DNA from: Bradyrhizobiaceae bacterium
GTDB taxonomy: Bacteria > Pseudomonadota > Alphaproteobacteria > Rhizobiales > Xanthobacteraceae
DNA: 10,155 nt
Reading direction: 5' to 3'
NCBI GenBank assembly: GCA_016793685.1
Contig: JAEULX010000021.1
Span: forward strand, 1-10,155
Shown here in pieces: positions 1 through 6,634 of the stretch (position 1 is the first letter of the stretch; every line of letters begins with the position of its first letter). The position numbers and the translations under genes were made by a program. The notes beneath the pieces were generated by a model, which saw only the letters and a list, made by a program, of their open reading frames with translations, searched no databases and had not been told where the DNA came from.

Positions 1-340
1 ACAATTCGCCGCGCAGCCGCCCGACGCGGAAGACGACCGCGCCGACGCCGAGCCCGAGCAGCGCCGCAATCGCCGCGGCGGCGGGCAGGGTCGCGAGAAA
101 CGGCACGTCGAAGACGGTGGTGAGGACCGCCGTTGTGTACACGCCCGCGCCGACAAAGGCGCCGTGGCCGAACGAGAAATAACCGGAATAGCCGCTCAAA
201 ATATTCCACGAGGTGGCGAGCACGATCCAGAAGTAGACGAGATAGAGAAACGACTCGTAGAAGGCCGGCAGCTTGAGGAACGGAACCGCGGCGACCGCGA
301 CGACCGCGCCTGCCATCCAGATCGACGCAGGAATGCGCAT
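1..340 (-). CDS. livM: LivM-type branched-chain amino acid/amide ABC transporter permease (partial, C-terminus off the left edge)
   Basis: This is the second inner-membrane permease of a LivKHMGF-type ABC importer, which would form the transmembrane channel with LivH. The frame is open from an ATG at 340 leftward to the window edge, giving about 113 N-terminal residues. They start MRIPASIWMAGAVVAVAAVP and are mostly hydrophobic. The stretch SWNILSGYSGYFSFGHGAFVG (about residues 45-65) matches the LivM family signature with GYSGYFSFGHGAF. A hydrophobic Ala-rich membrane segment follows, ending at GRLRGEL. The start lies one base past the livH stop, so the two are very probably translated from one message. 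The ATPase genes (livG, livF) would be expected further left, but this is inferred. Substrate cannot be read from the permease. The family assignment is firm. Confidence 0.9.
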   Translation of the reverse strand, partial: MRIPASIWMAGAVVAVAAVPFLKLPAFYESFLYLVYFWIVLATSWNILSGYSGYFSFGHGAFVGAGVYTTAVLTTVFDVPFLATLPAAAAIAALLGLGVGAVVFRVGRLRGEL

Positions 341-341
341 C

Positions 342-1199
342 TCAAAGGTCCCGCGCGCGCACCAGAAGAACGATGATCAAGAGCGAGAAGGAGACGAGCG
401 GCGCCCAGGCGGGCGCCGTCAGCGCCATGGTGAGCGACTCGCTCACCCCGATGACGATGCCGGCGATCAGCGTTCCCAGCGGATTGCCGAGGCCGCCGAT
501 CATCACCGCGGCGAACACGACGCCGATCCAGGCGTAGATTTGCGACGGCGCGAGCGTATAGCTCAGCGCCAGGCATAATCCGGCGACGCCGGCGGTCGCC
601 GCGCAAAGCCCCGACAGCAGCAGCGCCAGCGCGCGCTCGTTCACCCCGAAGGCGGCCGCGATCGGTGCGTCCTCGCTCGCCGCCCGCATCGCCTTGCCGA
701 GATCGGTGTAGCGCAGCGCCGACCAGACGAGGCTCGCGAGAGCCACCGCAAGCACCACCGTCAGCAGTTCGGGAAACGGAATGTACAGCGGCCCGAGCTT
801 GAACCGGATGCCGCGATAGGCGGATTCCAGCAGCCGGTAGTCAGCCGTCCAGTACCACTGGATCGCGCTCTCGATGATCACCGTCAGGCCGAACGTCACC
901 AGGAGCGAACTGAACGGGCTGATCGAGAAGCGCGCGAACAACGCCTGGAGCAGCGCGCCCAACAGAAAAAACGCGGGCGCGATGATCAGGATCGAAAGCA
1001 GCGGGTCGATCTTGTAGACCTCGGCGAACTGATAGGTGAGATAGGCGCCGAGAAAGGCGAGGGCGAAGTGCGCCAGATTGATCTGGCGCAGCATCCCCCA
1101 GGAGAGGCTGAGCCCGAGCCCCAGCAGTCCGTACAGCGCGCCGATGAAGACGCCGGACAGCAACGACTGGCCGAGCAGGGTCGGGCTGGGAAACGTCAC
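342..1199 (-). CDS. livH: LivH-type branched-chain amino acid/amide ABC transporter permease
   Basis: This 285-residue polytopic inner-membrane permease is close to the usual LivH length of about 290. The N-terminal pattern (GALYGLLGLGLSLSWGMLRQ, then INLAHFALAFLGAYL) is the family signature of TM1-TM3. The cytoplasmic loop YTDLGKAMRAASEDAPIAAA, about residues 165-184, is the EAA-like loop that docks the ATPase. The C-terminal GGLGNPLGTLIAGIVIGVSE is also typical. The start is GTG at 1199, preceded by AGAGGG, which overlaps the TAG stop of the binding-protein gene nine bases upstream. This spacing argues for coupled translation. It is the third of three transporter genes seen here in the order binding protein, LivH, LivM. 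The cargo is unknown; members of this family carry branched-chain amino acids, amides, urea or aromatic acids. Confidence 0.93.
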   Translation of the reverse strand: MTFPSPTLLGQSLLSGVFIGALYGLLGLGLSLSWGMLRQINLAHFALAFLGAYLTYQFAEVYKIDPLLSILIIAPAFFLLGALLQALFARFSISPFSSLLVTFGLTVIIESAIQWYWTADYRLLESAYRGIRFKLGPLYIPFPELLTVVLAVALASLVWSALRYTDLGKAMRAASEDAPIAAAFGVNERALALLLSGLCAATAGVAGLCLALSYTLAPSQIYAWIGVVFAAVMIGGLGNPLGTLIAGIVIGVSESLTMALTAPAWAPLVSFSLLIIVLLVRARDL

Positions 1200-1208
1200 C
1201 GGAGCCCT

Positions 1209-2417
1209 CTAGTCCGCTTTAATCTTCGCTCCGGGCGCCGCCCATTGATCCGGCCAGACGGTGACCCAGCGTCCATCCTGGACCTGCTTCACCTTCATGA
1301 GGTCGTCGCCGAAATTGTTGAGCCTGTCGAAGCGAAGCACGCCCTGGATGGTCTTGACCTGGTGGGTCTTGAGCCAGTCGGCGATTTTCTGGTCGTCGAG
1401 GCTTTGCGCGCCGTTGACCGCTGCTTCGAGCACCTGCCAGGCCGAGTACGAGGCGGCTGCCTGCGTCTCCACGGCGGTGTCCGGCAGCCCTGCTTTGGCG
1501 GCGCGTTCGTTGAAGATTTTCACGAATTCCGCTGCGGTCGGATCATCGGTGAAGGGCGGGTGCTGCTCGAAAATCGAAGCAGCGAGCGCATGATTTGCCT
1601 CCGGCGCTTTGGCGAGGGGCCCGGGCGCGGGATACATGTAGAAGTGCAGCGGCGGCTTGTAGTCGATGTTCTTCATCGCGCTCAGCAGCTGATTGCCCTC
1701 GAGCCCGATTGCGCCGACCCAGACAAAGTCGGGATCGGCGTCCTTCACGCGGCTTGCGATCGGTCCGAAATCGCGATTGCCGAATTCCCATTCGAGATAG
1801 AGGACCTCCTGCAGGCCGCGCTTTTTCGCAACTTCGCGCGCGCCGGCCGACATGAAATAGATCGACGGGAACTTGCTGGTGACGATGGCGATCGTCTTCG
1901 GCGGCTTGGGCAGGGTCGCGAGCGCGTCGAACACGGTATTGGGAACGGTCTGCTCGGGATTGGCCCCAACCGACCAGGCGGGAAACTGCTTGTCGTACTT
2001 GGCGAGGCTGGGAATGCCGAGCGTGTGATGGATGAGGACCTTGTTGTAGCGCTGGGCGACGCCCATCGCCGCGAGGATATTGCCGGTGGCGTAGGGGCCC
2101 ATCAGCAGATCGACCTTGTCGACGGTCAAAAGCTGTTCGTACAGCGTGCGTGCAAGGTCCGGCTTGCTCTGATCGTCCTTGACGATCCATTCCACCGGAC
2201 GGCCGAGCAGACCGTTCTTCTTGTTGAGCTGCTCGACATAGATGTCGCCGACGATCTTATGGATCTGCGCGGTGGCCGAAAGCGGCCCGGTCAGGGCGAG
2301 CGTGCTGCCGATCTTGACCGGCGGTCCCGACGGCTCCGCCAGCGTAGGCGCGACCGTCAAGGCGAGCGAAAAGACGGCGCCGATCACGGCGCCAAAGAGC
2401 CCCTTGAATATTGTCAT
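1209..2417 (-). CDS. Periplasmic substrate-binding protein of a branched-chain amino acid/amide-type ABC importer
   Basis: This 402-residue periplasmic receptor (type-I binding fold, Peripla_BP_6/LivK-like) captures the substrate for the LivH/LivM permeases encoded immediately downstream. A Sec signal peptide is visible: Lys at 5, a hydrophobic core to about residue 24, and a likely cut after TLA (27). The mature protein starts with VKIGSTLALTGPLSA, the typical first strand and ligand-binding loop of the family. RPVEWIVKDDQSKPDLA (about 78-94) and DLLMGPYATGNILAA follow, where the 'GP' segment lines the ligand cleft. The C-terminal part (TIQGVLRFDRLNNFGDDLMK) also fits. The ATG at 2417 has a strong ribosome-binding site (AGGGAGAA). 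It is not close enough to textbook LivK for me to name a ligand. Location beside a bicupin and an SDR gene suggests uptake of a compound handled by those proteins, which is an inference. Confidence 0.93.
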   Translation of the reverse strand: MTIFKGLFGAVIGAVFSLALTVAPTLAEPSGPPVKIGSTLALTGPLSATAQIHKIVGDIYVEQLNKKNGLLGRPVEWIVKDDQSKPDLARTLYEQLLTVDKVDLLMGPYATGNILAAMGVAQRYNKVLIHHTLGIPSLAKYDKQFPAWSVGANPEQTVPNTVFDALATLPKPPKTIAIVTSKFPSIYFMSAGAREVAKKRGLQEVLYLEWEFGNRDFGPIASRVKDADPDFVWVGAIGLEGNQLLSAMKNIDYKPPLHFYMYPAPGPLAKAPEANHALAASIFEQHPPFTDDPTAAEFVKIFNERAAKAGLPDTAVETQAAASYSAWQVLEAAVNGAQSLDDQKIADWLKTHQVKTIQGVLRFDRLNNFGDDLMKVKQVQDGRWVTVWPDQWAAPGAKIKAD

Positions 2418-2454
2418 TGCGTTCTCCCTAGACCGAGTTTTGTTGGCATTTGTT

Positions 2455-2481
2455 CATGCGCATTCGGTGTCGATGCGCATG
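2455..2481 (-). repeat. Intercistronic inverted repeat (9-bp arms) between SDR and binding-protein genes
   Basis: The 68-base gap between the SDR stop and the binding-protein start contains a perfect inverted repeat. The arm CATGCGCAT (2455-2463) is complementary to ATGCGCATG (2473-2481), with a nine-base loop. In the leftward transcript the hairpin begins five bases after the SDR stop codon. No run of U follows it, so it is a poor intrinsic terminator. A stem at this place commonly protects or partly attenuates the message, allowing different levels of enzyme and binding protein, but that role is inferred. Each arm is itself built on the 8-bp palindrome ATGCGCAT. Confidence 0.6.
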
Positions 2482-2485
2482 CGGC

Positions 2486-3190
2486 TCACATCAGGAGCCA
2501 GCCGCCGTCCACCTGAAGGTTCACTCCGTTCACCGATTGATTGTCCAACAGAAAGATCGTGCTCGCGACGACGTCGGCCATGGTCGCCAGCCGTTTGATC
2601 GGCGTGCGGTCGATCACCCGTTGCAGCACTTCGGGCGGCTTGCCCGCCCACGCCGGACTGTCGCCGACGATGCCCGGGTGGATGGCGTTGACGCGCACCG
2701 GGCCGAGCTCGACCGCGAGCGTGGCGACCATCGTGGTGACGCCGCCGTTCACCGTCGTCACCGTCGTCGAGCCCGGATAGGGCCGCGCCCGCGCCTGCCC
2801 GCCGAACAGGACGATCGATGCGTTCGGTGCAAGCCGCGCCGCCAGCGTGTGGATCACCTCCGTGTAGCCGACGAGCTTGAGCGTCGCCAGACGGACCGCG
2901 CGCGCGATGTCGTAGTTGCGCACGCTGTTCTCGTCTCTCTCGATGGCGGCGAGCACCAGGTGATCGACCTTGCCCACGTCCTTGAGGGCGTCGGCGATGG
3001 TTTGCGGCTGCGCCAGATCGAGGCCGACGCCATGCACGGCGCCGCCGATCTCCTTCGCCACCGCCTGGGCGCGCGCCGCATCGCGGCCGCTGATGAACAC
3101 CTCTTCTCCGCGTTTGGCGAGCGTCTCGGCGAGCGCCTTCCCGAGGCCGGAAGTCCCGCCGATGATCACCGCCGTCTGTCGATCCGCCAT
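2486..3190 (-). CDS. SDR-fold (short-chain dehydrogenase/reductase-like) protein with substituted catalytic residues
   Basis: This 234-residue Rossmann-fold protein belongs to the short-chain dehydrogenase/reductase superfamily and is of classical SDR length. The cofactor loop is intact (IIGGTSGLGKA, Gly11, Gly15, Gly17). Arg36 after strand 2 (ISGRD) would fit NADP(H), and Asp58 sits where the adenine contact is expected. The late SDR landmarks LAVELGPVRVNAIHPG and VNGVNLQVDGGWL are clear. Aligned back from AVEL, the expected Tyr-x-x-x-Lys reads Val144-Thr-Thr-Val-Asn148, and the Ser position 13 residues before the Tyr is Gly131. The NNAG motif is also replaced (LAAI, 80-83). Cofactor binding is thus plausible but canonical hydride-transfer chemistry is doubtful. 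The ATG at 3190 follows GGAGAAAGCG, a good ribosome-binding site. It lies between the bicupin gene and the transporter genes on the same strand, probably in one operon. Substrate unknown. Confidence 0.9.
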   Translation of the reverse strand: MADRQTAVIIGGTSGLGKALAETLAKRGEEVFISGRDAARAQAVAKEIGGAVHGVGLDLAQPQTIADALKDVGKVDHLVLAAIERDENSVRNYDIARAVRLATLKLVGYTEVIHTLAARLAPNASIVLFGGQARARPYPGSTTVTTVNGGVTTMVATLAVELGPVRVNAIHPGIVGDSPAWAGKPPEVLQRVIDRTPIKRLATMADVVASTIFLLDNQSVNGVNLQVDGGWLLM

Positions 3191-3217
3191 CGCTTTCTCC
3201 GACTATCTCCAGATGCA

Positions 3218-3251
3218 GAACGCGATCCAAATGCTGGATCGGGATGCGTTC
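3218..3251. promoter_or_regulatory. Nested inverted repeat in the 5' region of the SDR gene
   Basis: The 137-base gap between the bicupin and SDR genes holds an inner inverted repeat, GATCCA (3224-3229) and TGGATC (3235-3240), around AATGC. An outer pair flanks it: GAACGC (3218-3223) and GCGTTC (3246-3251), with five unpaired bases on the right side. It ends 28 bases before the SDR start codon on the leftward transcript. It could be an operator for an internal promoter, or an RNA hairpin in the intercistronic leader. I found no convincing -35/-10 pair beside it, and the role is undetermined. Confidence 0.4.
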
Positions 3252-3327
3252 TTTTTGCTCTTTCCAACTTGCTTCGATACGCAGCCGCGGGAAAAAGTCC
3301 GGGCCGCGCGGGGAGGCCGAAAGCCCG

Positions 3328-4272
3328 TCAGGCGCGCGCGCCGCCGGCGACGGCCTTCACGGGCGCGTTCTCTTGCTGTGCGTCGCCGAGCTTGTGCGCG
3401 AGATATTCCCAGTCGCGGTTGAAGCGGTAGGAATAGCGCGCCGGTGGCTGCGGCGACTGGGTTTCCAGCCAGCGCACCGTGCCGTTGCTGGTGTTGTAGA
3501 ACGCATGGATGCAGCCGACGCCGGTCCACAGCACGTCGCCGACCCGCATCGTGTAGCGTCGTCCGTCGGCTTCCGCTTCGACCTCGCCGTCGAGGATCAC
3601 ATAGGCTTCCTCCAGCGGGTGGTCGTGCGGATGGGCGACGCCGCCGGGCTGGTATTCCACCATGAACATGGTGTGAAGCTGCGCGTCGAGCCGCTGGTCC
3701 ACCAGCATTTTGACGGCGATCCCGCTGTAGGCGAGCAGCGCGGTCGCCATGCTCGACGACACCGTCGGGGCATCGACCCGGGCGCCGACCTTGAGCTTGT
3801 CGACCTGCATGTCGGTATCGCGCAACCGGAAGAAATGGCGCGAACGCGGATCGCGGATGTCCAGCGGCTTGATGTCCCCCGATGCCGGCGGGCCGAGGAA
3901 AAACGTGTCGGCGGGTTCGTCCGGACCGCGCGCCTGGGGAACCAGCATGTCGAGCCATTTCGCCCGTCCCTGCTGGGGGCCGAGCCAGGCGTGCGGCACG
4001 CCGAGCGGCACGATGCCGCAGGCGCCCGGCGTGAGCGGACAGGCGTGTCCGTCGAGAATGAGGACGGGCTCCCCCTCGAGGACGTAAAAGCTCTCCTCGA
4101 AGGAGTGCAAATGCGTGTCGATGCGGCCGCCGGCATCGAGCGTGCAGAGGCCGAGCCCGGTGTGAACCGAGCCGCACGACCGGTCGATCAGCGAACAGCG
4201 GTTGAATCCGGCGCTGTGCTCGGGATAGGCCGGCGCGAGCCGGATCTCGTCACTGCGCAAGATGTGGTGCAT
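3328..4272 (-). CDS. Bicupin (two-domain cupin) metalloprotein, function unknown
   Basis: This 314-residue protein has two complete cupin barrels, both with intact metal sites. Domain 1 shows G48 followed by H54-x-H56, E60 and G67, with H94 in the second motif (VPLGVPHAWLG). Domain 2 shows G210, H216-x-H218, E222 and G229, with H256 in GVGCIHAFYN. There is no signal peptide, so it is probably cytoplasmic. Two-domain cupins of this size include (S)-ureidoglycine aminohydrolase, gentisate-type ring-cleavage dioxygenases and other enzymes. I recognise no signature that picks one; a hydrolase or dioxygenase acting on the imported compound is an inference. The ATG at 4272 has a strong ribosome-binding site (GGGAGGAG, seven-base spacing). 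It is the first gene of the leftward cluster and is divergent from the XRE-cupin regulator, which probably controls it through the operator at 4309-4325. Confidence 0.88.
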   Translation of the reverse strand: MHHILRSDEIRLAPAYPEHSAGFNRCSLIDRSCGSVHTGLGLCTLDAGGRIDTHLHSFEESFYVLEGEPVLILDGHACPLTPGACGIVPLGVPHAWLGPQQGRAKWLDMLVPQARGPDEPADTFFLGPPASGDIKPLDIRDPRSRHFFRLRDTDMQVDKLKVGARVDAPTVSSSMATALLAYSGIAVKMLVDQRLDAQLHTMFMVEYQPGGVAHPHDHPLEEAYVILDGEVEAEADGRRYTMRVGDVLWTGVGCIHAFYNTSNGTVRWLETQSPQPPARYSYRFNRDWEYLAHKLGDAQQENAPVKAVAGGARA

Positions 4273-4308
4273 GTTGGCTCCTCCCGCGTCCGCGGCTAGT
4301 TTTTCTCT

Positions 4309-4325
4309 GTTCAGTATGACTGAAC
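4309..4325. promoter_or_regulatory. Candidate operator for the XRE-cupin regulator (perfect 7-3-7 inverted repeat)
   Basis: GTTCAGT and ACTGAAC form a perfect inverted repeat around ATG in the divergent region between the bicupin gene and the regulator gene. Its size and symmetry suit a dimeric XRE-type helix-turn-helix repressor. It overlaps the last two bases of the proposed leftward -10 box and covers the expected transcription start, an arrangement suited to repression. An 8-bp palindrome, CGCTAGCG, adjoins it at 4325-4332. Binding by the neighbouring regulator is inferred from position. Confidence 0.7.
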
Positions 4326-4351
4326 GCTAGCGCACCCTTGGTCGGTGTCAA
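4324..4351 (-). promoter_or_regulatory. Sigma-70-type promoter for the bicupin/SDR/transporter cluster
   Basis: Read leftward, a perfect TTGACA (complement of 4346-4351) is followed after 16 bases by TAGCGT (complement of 4324-4329), a weak -10 keeping the first, second and last consensus bases. The start site would fall within the inverted repeat at 4309-4325, giving a leader of about 45 bases before the bicupin ATG at 4272. The -35 is convincing; the -10 is the weaker part of the call. Confidence 0.55.
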
Positions 4352-4381
4352 TATGCTTGCTGGGGAGCTTCATTACGTCGC

Positions 4382-5050
4382 ATGCGCAAGACAGTCCGCA
4401 AGAAAGCCGCAAGCCCCGCCCGCCCCGGTCGTCCCGACGGGTCCGACCAGCTTGGACCGCGCCTGCGCGACGCGCGCGAGAAGAAAGGCGTCACCCTGCG
4501 CGGGCTTGCCCGCAAGGTCGGGGTTTCGGCGAGCCTCGTGTCGCAGATCGAGCACGGCCATGTGATGCCGTCGGTGGGCACGCTCTATGCGATTTCCAAC
4601 GAACTCGGACTGCTGGTGGATGATCTTTTCCGCGATGGGGGCAGGGCGACGCGCCCGGCCCGGCCGGCGCGTGGACGCGCGGCCAAGAATCCGGTGCAGC
4701 GCTCGCGCGGCCGCGAGACGATCCATCTGTCGGGCGGCGTGCGCTGGGAACGGCTGACCCCGACCAGCGATGCGGAGGTCGAATTCCTCTACGTCGTCTA
4801 TGACGTGGGCGCGGCCTCCTGCGAGAAGGATGAGCTGATCCAGCACGGCGGCAAGGAATACGCCTACGTCCTCAGCGGGCGTCTCGGCATCCGGATCGGC
4901 CCCGACGAATTCGAACTGCGGCCGGGCGATTCGATCTCGTTCGATGCGCAGCACCCGCACCGCCTGTGGACCATCGGCAGGCGGCCCGCGGTCGCGGTGT
5001 GGGTCGTGCTCAACCGCCACGGCGATCGGCGCCGGCGCAAACGGGCATAG
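4382..5050 (+). CDS. XRE-family HTH transcriptional regulator with C-terminal cupin sensor domain
   Basis: This 222-residue regulator has an N-terminal DNA-binding domain, a linker and a sensory domain. After a basic tail (MRKTVRKKAA), the helix-turn-helix spans about residues 24-83. Its scaffold is RLRDAREKKGVTLRGLA, VSASLVSQIEHGHVMPS and LYAISNELGLLVDDLF, the usual XRE pattern. A cupin_2 domain covers about 130-210, with H155, E159, G166, the PGDSISF strand and H193. The HxH pair is reduced to a single His (HGG), so the barrel more likely binds an effector than carries out metal chemistry. Relatives of this layout control amino-acid, polyamine or catabolic genes. No in-frame alternative start exists between the TAG at 4328 and this ATG; a GGGGAG lies 14 bases upstream, rather far. 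It is divergent from the bicupin cluster, which it probably represses, and may also regulate itself. Confidence 0.92.
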   Translation: MRKTVRKKAASPARPGRPDGSDQLGPRLRDAREKKGVTLRGLARKVGVSASLVSQIEHGHVMPSVGTLYAISNELGLLVDDLFRDGGRATRPARPARGRAAKNPVQRSRGRETIHLSGGVRWERLTPTSDAEVEFLYVVYDVGAASCEKDELIQHGGKEYAYVLSGRLGIRIGPDEFELRPGDSISFDAQHPHRLWTIGRRPAVAVWVVLNRHGDRRRRKRA

Positions 5051-5083
5051 GTGCGCCGGGCGGGCGGCGCCGCCGGCGGCACC
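5050..5083. terminator. GC-rich hairpin between convergent genes, possible bidirectional terminator
   Basis: The 39-base gap between the regulator stop and the mntH stop, which converge, is nearly all stem. The palindrome GGCGGCGCCGCC (5063-5074) is enclosed by GGTGC (5050-5054) pairing with GCACC (5079-5083). Neither side has a T-tract, so it is not a textbook intrinsic terminator. The position between convergent stops makes a blocking role plausible. Confidence 0.4.
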
Positions 5084-5089
5084 CGGCGA

Positions 5090-6493
5090 TCAGCCGGCGA
5101 GGAAATCGACCAGCAGCTTGATGTTGAGCACGATGACCGTGACGGCGGTGAGCGCGGCGAGGGCGGTCAGCCAGCGCGGCGCGATCAGTTCGCCGAGCTT
5201 TCCGCGGTCGGCGGTAAACATCACCAGCGGGACGATGGCGAACGGCAGCTGAATGCTCAGGATCACCTGACTGAAGATCAGCAGTTTCGCCGTGCCCGAC
5301 GCGCCATACCAGATGGTGACGAGGGCCGCCGGCACGATCGCGAGCGATCGCGTCACCAGCCGTCGCGCCCACGCCGGCAGGCGAATGTCGATGAAGCCTT
5401 CCATGACGATCTGTCCGGACAGGGTCGCCGTCACCGTCGAGTTCAGGCCGCAGGCGAGCAGGGCGATGCCGAACAAGGTGGGAGCGAGCGCCGAGCCGAG
5501 CAGCGGCGCAAGGAAGGCATGCACCTGGTCGAGCTCGGCGATTTCGGTCTTGCCGGCCTTGTAGAAGGTCGCCGCCGCGAGAATGAGAATCGAGGCGTTG
5601 ATCAGCAGCGCGAACATCAGCGCGATCGTCGAATCGGCGGTCGCGAGATTGATCGCTTCGCGCCGGTCCTCAACCGAATCGCCGAAGCGACGGGTCTGCA
5701 CCACGCCGGAATGAAGGTAGAGATTGTGCGGCATCACGGTCGCGCCGAGAATTCCCAGCGCGAGATAGAGCATGTCCGGATTGGTCACGATCTCGGTCGT
5801 CGGCGCGAAGCCGCGGATCACCGCGCCCCAGTTCGGGTCGGCGAGCGCGATCTGAATGGCGAAGCAGACCGTGATGACGCCGAGCAGGGTGACGACGAAG
5901 GCTTCGATCCAGCGGAAGCCGAGATTCTGCAGCCACAGGATCAGGAAAACGTCGAGCGCGGTGATGAGCACGCCGAGTTCGAGGGGAACGCCGAAGAGAA
6001 GATTGAGGCCGATCGCCGTGCCGATGACCTCGGCGAGGTCGGTCGCGCAGATCGCAATCTCGGCCGCGATCCATAATGGCCAGGACACCCAGGTCGGGAA
6101 TGCATCGCGGCAGGCCTGGGCGAGGTCGCGCCCCGCTCCGATCCCCAGGCGTGCGCACAGCGATTGCAGGATGATCGCCATCACGTTGGAGATCAGGGCG
6201 ATCGCCAGCAGCGCGTAACCGAACTTGGAGCCGCCGGCGAGCGAGGTCGCCCAGTTCCCGGGGTCCATGTAGCCGACCGCGACCAGATAGCCCGGGCCGA
6301 GGAAGGCGACCAGCTTGCGCCAGAACGGGCCCGTCGGCCGCGTGCCGATTGACCCGTAAACTTCGACCAGGGAAGGCCGCCCGCGTTCGCGCCGCCAGCC
6401 GTTGAGGGGCGATGGGGCCAATCGGGGGGTCGTCGGTCCGGCGTCCATGATATCGGTCTCGAGCGAGCGCATCGCGATCCAGATGGAGCGCAT
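5090..6493 (-). CDS. mntH: Nramp-family Mn(II)/Fe(II) importer MntH
   Basis: This inner-membrane, proton-coupled divalent metal importer is 467 residues from the longest start. Both Nramp metal-site motifs are intact. TM1 carries GYMDPGNWAT (Asp77, Asn80), and TM6 carries GILGATVMPHNLYLHSGVVQ (Ala251, Met254), where the Met favours transition metals over Ca or Mg. About eleven hydrophobic segments follow the N-terminal tail. Three in-frame ATGs compete: 6493 (AGG four bases upstream), 6472 and 6448. The 6448 start would give 452 residues and a tail (MDAGPTTP) like that of rhizobial MntH as I recall it, so the true start may be there. A long upstream region (6494-6809) carries a good promoter and two Fur/Mur-like boxes, suggesting repression when Mn or Fe is plentiful. 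No partner gene is adjacent; the upstream CNNM/CorC gene may be related in theme only. Confidence 0.95.
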   Translation of the reverse strand: MRSIWIAMRSLETDIMDAGPTTPRLAPSPLNGWRRERGRPSLVEVYGSIGTRPTGPFWRKLVAFLGPGYLVAVGYMDPGNWATSLAGGSKFGYALLAIALISNVMAIILQSLCARLGIGAGRDLAQACRDAFPTWVSWPLWIAAEIAICATDLAEVIGTAIGLNLLFGVPLELGVLITALDVFLILWLQNLGFRWIEAFVVTLLGVITVCFAIQIALADPNWGAVIRGFAPTTEIVTNPDMLYLALGILGATVMPHNLYLHSGVVQTRRFGDSVEDRREAINLATADSTIALMFALLINASILILAAATFYKAGKTEIAELDQVHAFLAPLLGSALAPTLFGIALLACGLNSTVTATLSGQIVMEGFIDIRLPAWARRLVTRSLAIVPAALVTIWYGASGTAKLLIFSQVILSIQLPFAIVPLVMFTADRGKLGELIAPRWLTALAALTAVTVIVLNIKLLVDFLAG

Positions 6494-6550
6494 GTCGCCT
6501 GCGATCCGCCTGTCTTCCGATGAGGCGAGCGTCCGCCCCTGTGTTGATTA

Positions 6551-6596
6551 CATTTTCTGCGGCGAACGAATCCTGCTTTGCCGGAAAATGCTCTAG
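6551..6596. repeat. Palindromic repeat element, copy 1 (diverged)
   Basis: The left arm CATTTTC (6551-6557) with GGCGAA (6561-6566) faces TTTGCC (6577-6582) and GAAAATG (6584-6590), then CTCTAG. It shares CATTTTCTG, GGCGAAC and the terminal GAAAATGCTCTAG with copy 2 at 6635-6683. It is about three bases shorter and has decayed pairing in the middle. From memory, elements of this sort are scattered between genes in many Hyphomicrobiales genomes; I could not check this. Confidence 0.7.
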
Positions 6597-6617
6597 AGCG
6601 AATCGGGCTTCGCTCTA
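6594..6617. repeat. Stem-loop between the two palindromic repeats
   Basis: TAGAGCGAA (6594-6602) and TTCGCTCTA (6609-6617) form a perfect 9-bp stem around TCGGGC. It overlaps the last three bases of repeat copy 1. In the leftward transcript no U-run follows, so a terminator role in the mntH direction is unlikely. On the + strand a short T-rich stretch follows (ATTCTCTTTG). It may be part of a composite repeat rather than a separate signal. Confidence 0.6.
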
Positions 6618-6634
6618 ATTCTCTTTGTGTTGTC

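Noticed and set aside
1068..2516. Long + strand open frame of 482 codons
   Set aside because: It lies antisense to the binding-protein gene and shows Arg/Asp/Glu-rich, low-complexity composition with no domain. This is typical of the mirror frame of a GC-rich gene.
2450..4299. Two overlapping + strand frames (2450-3430 and 3244-4299)
   Set aside because: They are antisense to the SDR-like and bicupin genes, which have clear motifs and ribosome-binding sites. The antisense products resemble no family I know.
5051..6076. A 341-codon + strand frame opposite mntH
   Set aside because: The product is highly charged and Arg/Asp/Glu-rich, while the minus frame is an unmistakable Nramp transporter.
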